Positions 1 through 9,141 of a stretch of 64,000 nucleotides of DNA are shown here, in pieces. How positions within the stretch are numbered: position 1 is the stretch's first letter; each line of letters starts with the position of its first letter. The position numbers and the translations under genes are program-made. The stretch covers positions 186,001 through 250,000 of the forward strand of contig NZ_WAEL01000001.1 of assembly GCF_011742925.1 (NCBI RefSeq), given 5' to 3'. The notes beneath the pieces were generated by a model. The model was given only the letters and a program-made list of their open reading frames with translations. It made no database searches and was not told the DNA's origin. The stretch is from Fibrivirga algicola (lineage in GTDB: Bacteria; Bacteroidota; Bacteroidia; Cytophagales; Spirosomataceae).

Positions 1-1
1 C

Positions 2-1444
2 GATCCGTATACGAACTTCTACGCCGAAGATGACATCGAAGATTACATGACCATGACCACCGGCCGCTACAACGGCATTGGGGCCACGATCGGTACTCGG
101 CAGGACAAGAGCATTGTGATGATGCTGTTTGAAGGCACACCCGCCGAAAAATCGGGTCTGCAAATCGGTGACGAAATCCTGAAGATTGATGGCGTCGATA
201 TAAAAACCCGGCGCGACGCCGATGCGGGTAAACTGCTACGTGGTCAGACTGGAACAGCCGTAAAATTGACGGTGAAGCGGTTCGGCCAGAAAGATCCGGT
301 CGAGATTTCGGTGCTACGCGACGTAGTGAAAATGACCAACGTACCGTATTACGGCATGCTTAATGAAGAAGTTGGCTACATTGATCTGAAAGACTTCATG
401 GCTGCTGCCGGACGCGAGGTGCGTGCCGCCTACCAGGAGTTGAAAGGAAAGGGCATGAAAAAACTGGTGCTCGACCTGCGCGAAAATCCTGGTGGGTTAC
501 TGGATCAATCGATCGACATCTCCAATATTTTCATTCCACGGGGTTCTGAAGTGGTTACGACTAAGGGCAAAGTAACCGAGTGGAACAAGTCATACTCCGC
601 CTTGTCGCCAGCGGTGGATACCGAAATGCCGGTGGTAGTGCTAACCAACAACCATTCGGCTTCGGCCGCCGAAATTGTGTCGGGCGTCATTCAGGATTAC
701 GACCGGGGCGTGCTGATCGGTCAGCGTAGCTACGGTAAAGGGTTAGTGCAAACTACACGGCCGCTCTCATTCGGTACCCGGATGAAGATTACCACGGCTA
801 AATACTACATTCCAAGTGGCCGGTGTATTCAGGCAATCGACTACAGTCACCGCAATGCCGACGGTAGCGTGGGAAAAATTGCCGATTCGTTGCGCACCGC
901 CTTTAAAACCCGTGCCGGACGTACCGTGTATGATGGTGGCGGCGTAACGCCCGATATTCAGACGGAAGCGCCAACGCCTTCGCCACTGGCCCTGAGCCTG
1001 ACCAACAAAGGCCTGATCTTCGATTATGCGGTGAAGTACAAACATGATCACCCGACGATCAAACAGGCCCGTGAGTTCAAATTAACAGATGCTGAGTACC
1101 AGGAATTTGTGAAATGGGCGGCAGACAAAGAATACGACTATACCACGCAGGTTGAAAAAGACCTGGGGGTACTGGAAGCATCGGCCAAGAAAGAAAAGTA
1201 TTTCGACCAGATCCAGAATCAGTTGAATGCATTGAAGTCGAAGATGTCGCATAGTAAAGATGCCGATATGAAGACCTTCCAGACCGAAATCAGAGGCTTG
1301 CTGGAACAGGAAATTGCGGGTCATTATTACCTGCAAAAAGGCATCAAGGAAGCGTCGTTCTCTACCGATCCCGAAATCAAAACCGCCCTCGACCTCTTCA
1401 AAGACATGAGCAGGTATGAGCGGATTTTGAAAGGGAGTAAATAA
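2..1444 (+). CDS. S41 family C-terminal processing peptidase (5' partial)
   Basis: Serine protease of the CtpA/Prc family, which cleaves exported proteins near their C-termini in the periplasm. The frame is open from base 2, so the N-terminus with its signal peptide lies outside the window. A PDZ domain is visible (about bases 70-330; YNGIGATIG, then EKSGLQIGDEILKIDG). The protease core follows: LVLDLRENPGGLL, the nucleophile motif NNHSASAAEI (second Ser of SAS, near base 661) and the general-base Lys in SYGKGLVQ. These lie 25 residues apart, as in known CtpA enzymes. A helical C-terminal extension of about 150 residues follows the core. The family is clear; the physiological substrate is unknown. 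Confidence 0.93.
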   Translation, partial: DPYTNFYAEDDIEDYMTMTTGRYNGIGATIGTRQDKSIVMMLFEGTPAEKSGLQIGDEILKIDGVDIKTRRDADAGKLLRGQTGTAVKLTVKRFGQKDPVEISVLRDVVKMTNVPYYGMLNEEVGYIDLKDFMAAAGREVRAAYQELKGKGMKKLVLDLRENPGGLLDQSIDISNIFIPRGSEVVTTKGKVTEWNKSYSALSPAVDTEMPVVVLTNNHSASAAEIVSGVIQDYDRGVLIGQRSYGKGLVQTTRPLSFGTRMKITTAKYYIPSGRCIQAIDYSHRNADGSVGKIADSLRTAFKTRAGRTVYDGGGVTPDIQTEAPTPSPLALSLTNKGLIFDYAVKYKHDHPTIKQAREFKLTDAEYQEFVKWAADKEYDYTTQVEKDLGVLEASAKKEKYFDQIQNQLNALKSKMSHSKDADMKTFQTEIRGLLEQEIAGHYYLQKGIKEASFSTDPEIKTALDLFKDMSRYERILKGSK

Positions 1445-1453
1445 AAGTAAGAA

Positions 1454-1541
1454 GGGGAAATGGAGAACGGAGGAATGGGATTGCTGACGCCAGCATACAT
1501 AGGTTGGTCAGCAACTCCGTTCCTCCGTTCTCCATTTCCCC
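1454..1541. repeat. long intergenic inverted repeat (22-bp arms)
   Basis: Arms 1454-1475 and 1520-1541 are perfectly complementary over 22 bp. A second nested pair (TTGCTGAC at 1481-1488 with GTCAGCAA at 1507-1514) continues the stem inward. It fills the gap between the protease stop and tsaB. No T-tract follows it, so it is not a classical terminator. It is one of many such hairpins at gene junctions in this window. Confidence 0.85.
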
Positions 1542-1557
1542 TTTCTCCCACTTTACC

Positions 1558-2256
1558 ATGATTCTCTCGCTCGATACGTCCACTACCGTTTGCTCAGTAG
1601 CCGTTCACCAACTCGACGGCACGCTACTGGGTTGCTATGAACTCTTTACCGAACGTACTGCTTCTGCCCGCCTGACTACACTGGTGCACGATGTGGTAAC
1701 ACATGCCGGATACACGCTTAGTGACGTATCGGCCATTGCGGTGGCTAAAGGGCCAGGTTCGTACACCGGGCTGCGCATTGGTGTATCGACGGCCAAAGGG
1801 CTGTGCATGGCGCTCGATAAACCGCTGCTTGGCATCAATACGCTGGCGGCCATGACTGAGCAGGTCCGTTTGTTTTATCCCTCCGATACGCTCTTTTGCC
1901 CCATGATCGACGCGCGGCGAATGGAGGTGTATTGTGCCTTCTACGGACAGGATGGGCGCGAGGTGCGGGCCACAACGGCCACAATTTTAGACGAAACCTC
2001 GTTCACCGATCTGCTGGTAACCAACCGTATTGCGTTCTTTGGTGATGGGGCCGACAAAGCCCGACCTGTATTAATGCACCCCAACGCTCATTTTCCGGCT
2101 GTTCAGGTACGTCCCTCAGCGCGTACTGTAGGTACGTTGGCCGTGCAGGCCTATGCTAGTGGCAAATTCGAAGACCTGGTTACGTTCGAACCGTACTACC
2201 TCAAAGAGTTCAGAACTACGGAACCTAAGCAGAAGGTGCCTTCTCCTATAGGGTAG
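1558..2256 (+). CDS. tsaB: tRNA threonylcarbamoyladenosine biosynthesis protein TsaB
   Basis: Partner of TsaD and TsaE in making the t6A37 modification of ANN-decoding tRNAs in the cytoplasm. The protein is 232 residues, the normal TsaB length. It begins MILSLDTSTTVCSVAV, the typical ASKHA-fold opening, and contains the family hallmark KGPGSYTGLRIGVSTAKGL near residues 65-85. I chose the ATG at 1558 because the open frame upstream of it runs through the inverted repeat and would add residues with no family counterpart. It converges on the next gene with only 9 bp between stops. Confidence 0.93.
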   Translation: MILSLDTSTTVCSVAVHQLDGTLLGCYELFTERTASARLTTLVHDVVTHAGYTLSDVSAIAVAKGPGSYTGLRIGVSTAKGLCMALDKPLLGINTLAAMTEQVRLFYPSDTLFCPMIDARRMEVYCAFYGQDGREVRATTATILDETSFTDLLVTNRIAFFGDGADKARPVLMHPNAHFPAVQVRPSARTVGTLAVQAYASGKFEDLVTFEPYYLKEFRTTEPKQKVPSPIG

Positions 2257-2265
2257 CAGTGATGT

Positions 2266-3615
2266 TTACGGAACCTCGCGGCCAGGCACCCGAAAAGACA
2301 AGTTAGCTGTACCAACGTGGTTATGGGTATCGTATACGTTGGCAAATAGCCGATAATTGCCTGCCCGACGCGGTACGGTAAATCGTATGTCGGCACTGTG
2401 CTCGCCCACAATAAGCCCGCTGATGCGTATGGGGGGCGAGCGTTTGTCGAGGTCATACACGTTGCTGAGATCAGTCCGTATGTCCCAGGCGTATGTCAGC
2501 GAGTCGCCATCGACATCGTGGACCAGGATGCGGGCCTGATGAATCGAGTTTGTTCCAGGAAAGGAGACGCCGGTTGTTTTTCTGCCATCGACGAGCAGGC
2601 CGTCAATAGTGGGAGCCTTATTAACTGGTAATTGCTTGGTCCATAACTCCTGCAGCAGCCCAACCAGTGGCGTCTCATGTCCCTGTTCATCGAAGCATCC
2701 ATACCAGGTGTGGGTGCCTTCTTCTTTGTTGCCCCACAGAAACAGGTAGGCACCCAGGCAGTTAGGTGGGGGCGAAGCAATATAAGCCTCGTAGTTTTGC
2801 CGGACGAACCGGTATTTTTCCTGACTGGTTGGTTCGATAGAAGTACGCCAGGGAGTCAGGTCACTTTCCCAGTGACCTTTCGGACCGTATTCCGAAATAA
2901 TATAGGGTTTAGTCCAACCGCCTTCTTGAAGAAGCTGGCCGGTCTCGTGAAGAGCCGCATAGACGTTCAACGAAAGGACGTCGATCGCCGGACAACGATC
3001 CCGAATGAGCCAGATAGGGCGCGCGGTAGTTTGCATCACAGCGGTGGTAACGGGGTGATTCGGGTCCAGTTCATGAATCATCGCCGCAATGCGGTTCACT
3101 TCGTCAAAGACCCTGATATTCGTAGCATCCAGCGTCCATTCGTTACCCACGCACCACATCAACAAAGCGGGATGAGATCGGTACTTGAGCACGGCTTTGC
3201 GTATACGCTCGAACTGCCGGGTAATTTTCGCTTCATCATAATAGTCGAATCCGTCGGCCTCCCGCTCAATCCATAGCCCCAGAAAAACGGTCAACTGGTT
3301 CTGTTGCGCTTGATCGAGAATGAAATCAGCGTCGCTATCGTCCCAAATACGAATGGAGTTACCCCCGCATTCGTGCAGTCGGGCAAGGCGGCTCTGGCCA
3401 CACACGCCCCGAATAAAATAAGGTTGCCCCTGGTGAGTGAGGGTAAATGTATTGCCCTTTTGTACGATACCCGTTACCGAATCGGGCAACGTACCTGCTT
3501 GATGCGACGTGGTTGATTCGGTACAACTAGCTAGCAGCGCCAGCAAACTTAGCAAGAGCGCTGTATACCGTTGGGGTAGGCGAAGTATGTGCGTAACGAT
3601 AGCTACTAATTGCAT
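2266..3615 (-). CDS. glycoside hydrolase (GH2-like TIM barrel) lipoprotein
   Basis: Predicted surface or periplasmic lipoprotein of 449 residues. A signal peptide ends in the lipobox LLAS-C31. A (beta/alpha)8 glycosidase domain follows, resembling the GH2 catalytic domain: GVCGQSR near residue 70, the acid/base motif WCVGNEW (Glu159) and the nucleophile motif ISEYG (Glu242). Both catalytic glutamates are present, so it is probably active. The last 110 residues (DGLLVDGRKTTGV onward, with HDVDGDSLTYAWD) look like an Ig/PKD-type beta-sandwich. It is divergent from the glycosyltransferase at 3969, so a role in trimming the same glycan is plausible but inferred. The sugar specificity cannot be read from the sequence. 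Confidence 0.8.
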   Translation of the reverse strand: MQLVAIVTHILRLPQRYTALLLSLLALLASCTESTTSHQAGTLPDSVTGIVQKGNTFTLTHQGQPYFIRGVCGQSRLARLHECGGNSIRIWDDSDADFILDQAQQNQLTVFLGLWIEREADGFDYYDEAKITRQFERIRKAVLKYRSHPALLMWCVGNEWTLDATNIRVFDEVNRIAAMIHELDPNHPVTTAVMQTTARPIWLIRDRCPAIDVLSLNVYAALHETGQLLQEGGWTKPYIISEYGPKGHWESDLTPWRTSIEPTSQEKYRFVRQNYEAYIASPPPNCLGAYLFLWGNKEEGTHTWYGCFDEQGHETPLVGLLQELWTKQLPVNKAPTIDGLLVDGRKTTGVSFPGTNSIHQARILVHDVDGDSLTYAWDIRTDLSNVYDLDKRSPPIRISGLIVGEHSADIRFTVPRRAGNYRLFANVYDTHNHVGTANLSFRVPGREVP

Positions 3616-3968
3616 AGATACAGCCAGGTAATTCGCATGTTACCTACTTTTTGTGGAGTGATGAGCAATGTAACATCGATGAACTGAAAAATGACTTTCC
3701 AGTAGGTAGATTAACGGGGTCGTTCAGGTGAGTTGCGTTGCCTCTTGCGCATATTTGTCCTAAACTAGCTGTTCGGCTATCAAATAGATGTTGTTTGCCT
3801 GTTATTGATACAAACGGTTGACTACGAATTTATTAGTACTTGGTCTAATTGACTAGCCGCCTCATCTGAAGTGGACAATATCGAGCGCAATTGTCCACTC
3901 TAATCAGGCTAATTAGAGTTACGTGCTTGCTAAGTATGTAAATATGAATATAGAGTAATATATACTAG
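3616..3968. other. divergent intergenic region between glycosidase and glycosyltransferase
   Basis: This 353-bp, AT-rich stretch without a convincing ORF must hold the promoters of both divergent genes. It contains a 9-bp perfect inverted repeat (AGTGGACAA at 3870-3878, TTGTCCACT at 3891-3899) around a 12-bp spacer. It lies about 70 bp before the glycosyltransferase start and could be an operator. The AT-rich run at 3930-3965 is a reasonable place for the forward promoter, but I see no strong TAnnTTTG match. Confidence 0.5.
3870..3899. promoter_or_regulatory. inverted repeat, possible operator
   Basis: Perfect 9-bp dyad AGTGGACAA-N12-TTGTCCACT upstream of the membrane glycosyltransferase. 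The spacing fits a dimeric regulator better than a terminator, and there is no T-run. No regulator gene is adjacent, so the partner is unknown. Confidence 0.4.
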
Positions 3969-6470
3969 ATGAACACAATGAGTGAGGATACGACACTACA
4001 TGAGAAAACGACCTTATTAGTTTCGCCAGCCATAAAGCGAGATGTTCGGCTTCTGAGGCGGCTAATTTTGGTAGGCCTTGTATTTACTGTACTCTTTCTT
4101 TGGGTATACATCCAGCCAGCCAACCGAGGTGATAGCTGGTTATTTAGTCTGCTTACGATCTCAGTACTATTCAAGTTGCTGCGCCTGCTCCACGAATGGT
4201 ACCACTACTGGACAATCTACCCGTCGGTCCCGCCCGCAGCAACGCGTACCTGGACCGTCGATGTACTGACCACCTACTGCCCCGGCGAGCCACTCGACAT
4301 GGTTGAGACCACGCTGCGGGCTATTCAGGCGATCCGATACCCTCATACAACGTACCTGTGTGATGAGGCCGACGACCCATATCTGCGTCATCTCTGTACT
4401 GATTTGGGCATAAAACACGTGACACGGACCGATAAGCAACATGCCAAGGCCGGTAACATCAATAACGCGCTGAAGCAGGCAACCGGCGACATCTGCCTTG
4501 TTCTGGACCCAGACCACGTACCTGTACCTGAGTTTCTGCACGAAGTGCTGCCTTATTTTGCCGACGAGCAGGTTGGCTTTGTGCAATGCGTACAGGCGTA
4601 TTCGAACCGGAAAGCGAGTATAGTGGCTTACGGGGCCGCCGAACAGACCTACAGTTTTTATGGCCCCATGATGATCTCTATGGGTCAGTATGGCACTGCG
4701 CAGGCCATTGGTGCCAACTGCACGTTCCGCCGGGCCGCCCTCGACTCCATTGGAGGCCATGCCGCCGGTTTGTCCGAAGACATGCATACGGCCATGCAGC
4801 TTCATGCCAAAAAATGGACTTCGGTCTACGTCCCCAAGCCACTTTCATACGGGCTGGTACCAGCCACGCTGGCAAGCTATTACAAGCAACAGTTGAAGTG
4901 GGCCCGGGGAACGTTTGAACTGCTCGTAACAACGTACCCAGCCCTGTTCCGCCATTTTACCTGGCGGCAGCGGGTCCATTACGGCACGTTACCGCTCTAT
5001 TACCTGCTGGGACTGGTGCAACTGATCGACTTTGCGTTGCCGATTGTCTCGTTGCTGCTGATGAAACTACCGCTTCGGCTAGACCTGCCCCTATTTGCGG
5101 CGGTATACATGCCTTTGCTGCTTACCGGCTTTCTGATTCGGCAATTTGCCCAGCGTTGGCTGACCGAGCCGCACGAAGCGGGATTCCATGTGGTGGGTGG
5201 TTTACTGAGTAGCGGCACCTGGTGGATTTACCTCCTGGGGCTTATCTACACTATTTTTCGGGTGGATGTGCCTTACCTGCCCACACCCAAGAATGATCAG
5301 CCCCGAAACAATGTGCTGCTTTGTCTGCCCAACGCCTTGTTTGCCCTGGTTACAGTACTGACAATCGGCTACAGCGTCTATTTTTTCGGGCGCTATGCCT
5401 TCGGGAATATCTACATGCAGATGATGATTGGCTTTGGGCTGGTCAACCTCCTGATCCTGGGAAGCAACGTGCTCATTGGGCAGGAGAAACTGCTGCTTGG
5501 TATGGTAGCCTGGCTTGGGCAAACGCGCGTTAACAGGCGGTTGGGTCGCCCGGTTCGGTATGCCATCTGGCGGGGTCGGTACGGGCTGTATGGCTGGTTG
5601 CGCTCATCGGTGGTGTGGCTGTTGGGTGGATTAGTGCTACTGACTTCGGGCCTGGGCAATTACCTGTATCGGCAGCAGAAAGCTACTGAGTTACCTTACG
5701 GCGTTCAGTACGCAACCACGCAGCCCTTTTATATCGGTTATGATTCGAGTGTACCCGTAGCTAATGCCAGCACGCTCGATTTGCTCATCAGCCCGCAACA
5801 TCTGCCCTGGCCTAAGGCGGCGGGTAGGCCTGCTACCCCGAACTGGCCTGTCAATGCCCGGCTATTACCGCTGTTGTATATTGAGCTACAACTCGAGCAA
5901 AGGGCCACTGATGAGGCTATTCGGGCGTTTCTGCAGGACATCAGGCAGAAAAAAAACGAGGCGGTGCTGGCCCAATTTGCCAATGACGTAAAAGAGTACA
6001 AACGCCCCGTGTTGCTCAGCTTTGCGCCTTATTTTGACGATAGCACCCGGCTGTGGGGCACTGCTGAGGCGTCTACACGAACCGAGTACCAACAAACCTG
6101 GCAGTATTTGGTGCGGTACTTTCGGGCGCACGACGTCTCAAACGTAAGTTGGGTCTGGTGCCCAGCCAACCCCGAAACTCTCACCTATTTCAATCCTGCT
6201 GCCGACACTATCGACTGGATTGGTACGGATGTACTGCATGAATCGCGCACCAACAACGAGCCAGGCAGTCATTCCTTCGCGGCGTTGTTTCAAGCCATGC
6301 ACAACGCCATCCGGTTTCATCCTGTTTATGAGCTTCGGCAGAAACCGGTGCTCATTACCCGCCTGTACCCCGCCAATAGCCCTCGCCAGACCAAATGGAT
6401 CAATGACGCCCTGACCGCGATTCAGGACCGCTACACTGAAGTAAAAGGCGTGGTATTTACCAGCGAGTAA
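3969..6470 (+). CDS. membrane GT2 glycosyltransferase fused to a catalytically degenerate GH26-like domain
   Basis: This 833-residue protein makes a polysaccharide at the inner membrane, by analogy with BcsA-type processive synthases. Two N-terminal TM helices (about 31-50 and 57-73) precede a cytosolic GT-A domain with CDEADD (131-136), DPDH (D180, D182), SED (269-271) and QQLKW (307-311), so all catalytic signatures are present. At least six more TM helices follow (about 335-570). From about residue 590 there is an extracytoplasmic domain with GH26-like features (YQQTWQYLVRYFR, VSNVSWVWCPA, DTIDWIGTDV). At the two expected catalytic Glu positions it reads LLSFAPYFDD (682-691) and PVLITRLYP (793-801), so neither Glu is there. 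I infer a glycan-binding or scaffolding role. There is no BcsB or PilZ domain. Confidence 0.85.
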   Translation: MNTMSEDTTLHEKTTLLVSPAIKRDVRLLRRLILVGLVFTVLFLWVYIQPANRGDSWLFSLLTISVLFKLLRLLHEWYHYWTIYPSVPPAATRTWTVDVLTTYCPGEPLDMVETTLRAIQAIRYPHTTYLCDEADDPYLRHLCTDLGIKHVTRTDKQHAKAGNINNALKQATGDICLVLDPDHVPVPEFLHEVLPYFADEQVGFVQCVQAYSNRKASIVAYGAAEQTYSFYGPMMISMGQYGTAQAIGANCTFRRAALDSIGGHAAGLSEDMHTAMQLHAKKWTSVYVPKPLSYGLVPATLASYYKQQLKWARGTFELLVTTYPALFRHFTWRQRVHYGTLPLYYLLGLVQLIDFALPIVSLLLMKLPLRLDLPLFAAVYMPLLLTGFLIRQFAQRWLTEPHEAGFHVVGGLLSSGTWWIYLLGLIYTIFRVDVPYLPTPKNDQPRNNVLLCLPNALFALVTVLTIGYSVYFFGRYAFGNIYMQMMIGFGLVNLLILGSNVLIGQEKLLLGMVAWLGQTRVNRRLGRPVRYAIWRGRYGLYGWLRSSVVWLLGGLVLLTSGLGNYLYRQQKATELPYGVQYATTQPFYIGYDSSVPVANASTLDLLISPQHLPWPKAAGRPATPNWPVNARLLPLLYIELQLEQRATDEAIRAFLQDIRQKKNEAVLAQFANDVKEYKRPVLLSFAPYFDDSTRLWGTAEASTRTEYQQTWQYLVRYFRAHDVSNVSWVWCPANPETLTYFNPAADTIDWIGTDVLHESRTNNEPGSHSFAALFQAMHNAIRFHPVYELRQKPVLITRLYPANSPRQTKWINDALTAIQDRYTEVKGVVFTSE

Positions 6471-6534
6471 GCTCCGCAGTTACGGAAAAAACGTAGCCAC
6501 TGACCAGCCTGTTTCGCCCAGCAAACGTACCCGA

Positions 6535-6852
6535 TCAATCGGGTTGAGCTTGCAGGTGGCGAAAGATCTTGTGATCGGCGTAGAACGTACCGCCTGGAAT
6601 AACTGAGGCCAGCAGCGCAATCAGTGTTTTGCCCAATGGCCACTTGTACTCGGTTTTGGCCTGAATGACCGTCAGAACGTACAGCAAAAACAGCAGGCCA
6701 TGAATAGGACCCACTACTTCTACGGCCTCCGGATGGCCACCGATGCGTTTCAACGGAACGGCAATGAAGACCAGTACCAGAAACGAGATCCCTTCGGCAA
6801 GGCCAACGAGCCGTAGGCGAATTTTAGGTGAATTGAACAGATTGGCTGTCAT
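6535..6852 (-). CDS. DUF3817 small membrane protein
   Basis: About 105 residues with three predicted TM helices. It contains the DUF3817 pattern RLVGLAEGISFLVLVFIAVPLK, then GPIHGLLFLLYVL, then a C-terminal helix. The start at 6852 (MTANLFNSPKIRLR) puts the family motif at its usual distance from the N-terminus; the open frame continues 18 codons upstream. Function unknown. It lies downstream of another small membrane protein, on the same strand. Confidence 0.75.
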   Translation of the reverse strand: MTANLFNSPKIRLRLVGLAEGISFLVLVFIAVPLKRIGGHPEAVEVVGPIHGLLFLLYVLTVIQAKTEYKWPLGKTLIALLASVIPGGTFYADHKIFRHLQAQPD

Positions 6853-6927
6853 GGGAAAGCAGGTAATTAAGTATAGCAGCGCCTTTCTGGATGGGTTAGT
6901 TGTCAACGGCGCTTGACTGTCGTGATT

Positions 6928-7395
6928 TTATGCGGTACGGAACCACGGGCGGGCCGCTAATGGTGAAAAAGGCCAGGGAATAGCCAGTAGCAGGAGCAAC
7001 AACCCAACGGAGAAATAAATCGCTGTGGTTTTAAACTGCTGTCGGGCGTCGGATTCACGCTTCGCCTTGCTCGACCCTACGGTAAAGACAATGACCGACG
7101 TGGTCATCAGGGCGATGTGGATCAGGGCGAAGAATGACAACTCGGGTGCTTCACCGAGGGTGCTCCGATTACGCCAGTAGTAGCGGATAAGTGGACTGAT
7201 GGTATACAGATAGACACCAATCAGAAATTGCGTATGAACAATTGACGTAGCTACTACGCGTAATGTCTGATCAGCCCTGCGATAGGGCCTGGCCTGAAGC
7301 AGACCGGTACAGGCGCTAATCAGAACGGCCACTACGCTGCCCAGCACAAGCCAGCGAAGCGCACTATGAATTAAGAGAATAATGGGGTAAATCAT
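6928..7395 (-). CDS. four-TM membrane protein of unknown function
   Basis: 155 residues from the chosen start MIYPIILLIHSALRW, with four hydrophobic segments and a conserved-looking LIHSALRW opening. Relatives in Bacteroidota are often labelled cytochrome-b-like, but I see no clear pair of haem-ligand histidines across two helices, so I do not assign that. The first 16 codons of the longer frame are polar and unlikely to be used. The gene follows the AraC regulator by 54 bp on the same strand and may be co-transcribed with it. Confidence 0.6.
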   Translation of the reverse strand: MIYPIILLIHSALRWLVLGSVVAVLISACTGLLQARPYRRADQTLRVVATSIVHTQFLIGVYLYTISPLIRYYWRNRSTLGEAPELSFFALIHIALMTTSVIVFTVGSSKAKRESDARQQFKTTAIYFSVGLLLLLLAIPWPFSPLAARPWFRTA

Positions 7396-7449
7396 TGGTG
7401 TAACCACTGTAGTCAGGCCGCAAAGATCCGGCTCGTGGGCCACGGTTTG

Positions 7450-8379
7450 TTAGGCCATACCCGGCAAGCTTTGGTCAGAATCAATCATTTTTCGAAAATG
7501 GGCCGGGCTGCATGCTGCATACTTCCTGAATAGCTTCCCAAAGGTCGACTGGTCGTCGAAACCCAGGTCGGCGGCAATCTGGCCAATCGATAATGTTGAT
7601 TGAAAGAGCAGCACTTTGGCTTCGAGTACCCGGCGTTCGTCGATCCAGATCGACGGCGATTTGCCGGTTCGTGCTTTGATTACTTTGTTGAGGTGGTTGG
7701 GGCTAACATGCAGGCGATCGGCATACGCGGCTACCTGATGCTGTGTTCGAATATGCTCATCCATCAAATCGACAAAGCTCTGCACAAGCCGACTACCCGC
7801 GTCTGATTTTGTTGACGTTTTGCCTGCGTACACACGGTTTATTTCGGCCAGTAACGCCAGCAGGTAGGGCCTGATGATGTCGGTTCGGCTGGCGCCCGCG
7901 TCGGTATATTCAGCGGCCAACCGGTTTAGAAGATTCGTCAAAAAAACGGTTTGCTGGTCTGTCAGGTCAAGATGCGGCGAGTTAGTCAATTTCAGGAAAT
8001 CATAGCTCAGATCGTTACTGGCGCTCAGCAGCGTTTCATTGCTGAAAAAACTCATGAATCCCGTCGTGTCTTCGCGAATGGAGAGGATTGAGAAAATCTG
8101 TAGGGCCGGCACGATAACCAGCTGTTGTGCACCGATGGTATACGACAGGTGCCCGACTGTAAGCTCGATCTGGCCGCCCGTAAGCAGAAACAAGGCGTGG
8201 TTTGCCGTACGCCCCGGCGGAACGGGAAGTTTGATTACCGGACGGGCATACTCGAGTGGCGCAATGATGAAGTGGTTGAAATTGGGCCGGAACCGTTGCT
8301 CCCATACGCCGTCTTTTACCAGAAAACGATCTCGCGCCATGCCGGGGCTGATGGAAGGGAACCTGCTGTCACTACTCAT
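7450..8379 (-). CDS. AraC family transcriptional regulator
   Basis: 309 residues. The N-terminal half is a cupin-like ligand-binding domain (ALFLLTGGQIELTVG near residue 65). The C-terminal 100 residues carry two helix-turn-helix motifs: HVSPNHLNKVIKARTGKSP and the AraC signature LSIGQIAADLGFDDQSTFGK followed by FRKYAACSPAHFRK. It is divergent from the DUF2141 gene at 8571, with a shared 190-bp control region, and precedes small membrane protein genes on its own strand. Either could be its target. The ligand is unknown. Confidence 0.9.
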   Translation of the reverse strand: MSSDSRFPSISPGMARDRFLVKDGVWEQRFRPNFNHFIIAPLEYARPVIKLPVPPGRTANHALFLLTGGQIELTVGHLSYTIGAQQLVIVPALQIFSILSIREDTTGFMSFFSNETLLSASNDLSYDFLKLTNSPHLDLTDQQTVFLTNLLNRLAAEYTDAGASRTDIIRPYLLALLAEINRVYAGKTSTKSDAGSRLVQSFVDLMDEHIRTQHQVAAYADRLHVSPNHLNKVIKARTGKSPSIWIDERRVLEAKVLLFQSTLSIGQIAADLGFDDQSTFGKLFRKYAACSPAHFRKMIDSDQSLPGMA

Positions 8380-8508
8380 AACGTACCTGGGCGTAGATGA
8401 ACCTGGTCTTGTTAGCCAATCGAAATGGAATCCAACGACAAAAACAGGCCGCTAAGGTACGCAACCCATTCCCGTTCGCCCCAAAAGTGTGCTGTTTGTC
8501 CCGATGGC

Positions 8509-8540
8509 TTGCTTACTGTTTAGACAAGGAAATACCTTTG
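8509..8540 (+). promoter_or_regulatory. Bacteroidota-type promoter for the DUF2141 gene
   Basis: TACCTTTG at 8533-8540 is an exact TAnnTTTG -7 element. TTG at 8509-8511 is a candidate -33 element 21 bp upstream. This predicts a start near 8547, giving a 5' leader of about 24 nt before the ATG at 8571. It lies in the region shared with the divergent AraC gene. Confidence 0.6.
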
Positions 8541-8570
8541 GCTCAATCAAAAACAAAACGCACTACTGCT

Positions 8571-9002
8571 ATGAAAACGATTGTATACGCCGCCACCCTG
8601 TTCGCCTCTGTTTGCCTTACTACCGCTGGACTCGCGCAGGCTAAAACCCATAAGCTGACAGTAACTATTGGTAATTTGCTGGAGCGGAAAGGCACCATCC
8701 GGGTAGGGCTTGTTACGAAAGCTGAGAATTTTATGGGCAAAGCGGAAATCGATACCGCTCTGGCTGTGCCTGCCGAAGGCCCAATGGTAGTTACGTTCGC
8801 CAACCTGCCTGCAGGTACGTATGCGGTCCGGGTACACCAGGACCTGAACGACGACAAGAAGATGGGCATGGAGAATGGCCGGCCTGCCGAACCATTTGGC
8901 TTTTCAAAATTAGCCATGCTGATGGGGCCACCTACGTTCGACGACGCCGCCTTTGAACTGGCCGAAGACACAACGATGAAGATTACGCTGATCAGTCTCT
9001 AG
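8571..9002 (+). CDS. DUF2141 secreted protein
   Basis: 143 residues with a signal peptide (MKTIVYAATLFASVCLTTAG, cleavage near GLAQA). The mature part is a single beta-rich DUF2141 domain with the family motif YAVRVHQDLNDDKKMGM followed by PAEPFGFS. The start at 8571 is set by the signal peptide and by the promoter just upstream, which excludes the in-frame upstream extension. Exported and of unknown function. It may be controlled by the divergent AraC regulator (inference). Confidence 0.85.
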   Translation: MKTIVYAATLFASVCLTTAGLAQAKTHKLTVTIGNLLERKGTIRVGLVTKAENFMGKAEIDTALAVPAEGPMVVTFANLPAGTYAVRVHQDLNDDKKMGMENGRPAEPFGFSKLAMLMGPPTFDDAAFELAEDTTMKITLISL

Positions 9003-9009
9003 TTGCTGA

Positions 9010-9098
9010 TTTGACGTTTGTGGGTTGATGTGTGGCGTTGCTTCGTTGGCCGGCCGGTTCTGAATTTTACAACGTAACGTTAAACCACAAACGTCAAA
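9010..9098. repeat. intergenic inverted repeat (14-bp arms)
   Basis: TTTGACGTTTGTGG at 9010-9023 pairs perfectly with 9085-9098. The same 14-mer opens the larger hairpin near 36220, so the two belong to one dispersed family. The element lies between two co-directional genes, starts 8 bp after a stop codon and has no T-tract. Confidence 0.8.
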
Positions 9099-9141
9099 CC
9101 AAGATCTGAAACCTGAAACTGACAACATCCGTTCTGTAGGC

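Noticed and set aside
2677-3276. 199-codon open frame on the plus strand
   Set aside because: Antisense to the glycoside hydrolase with intact catalytic Glu motifs.
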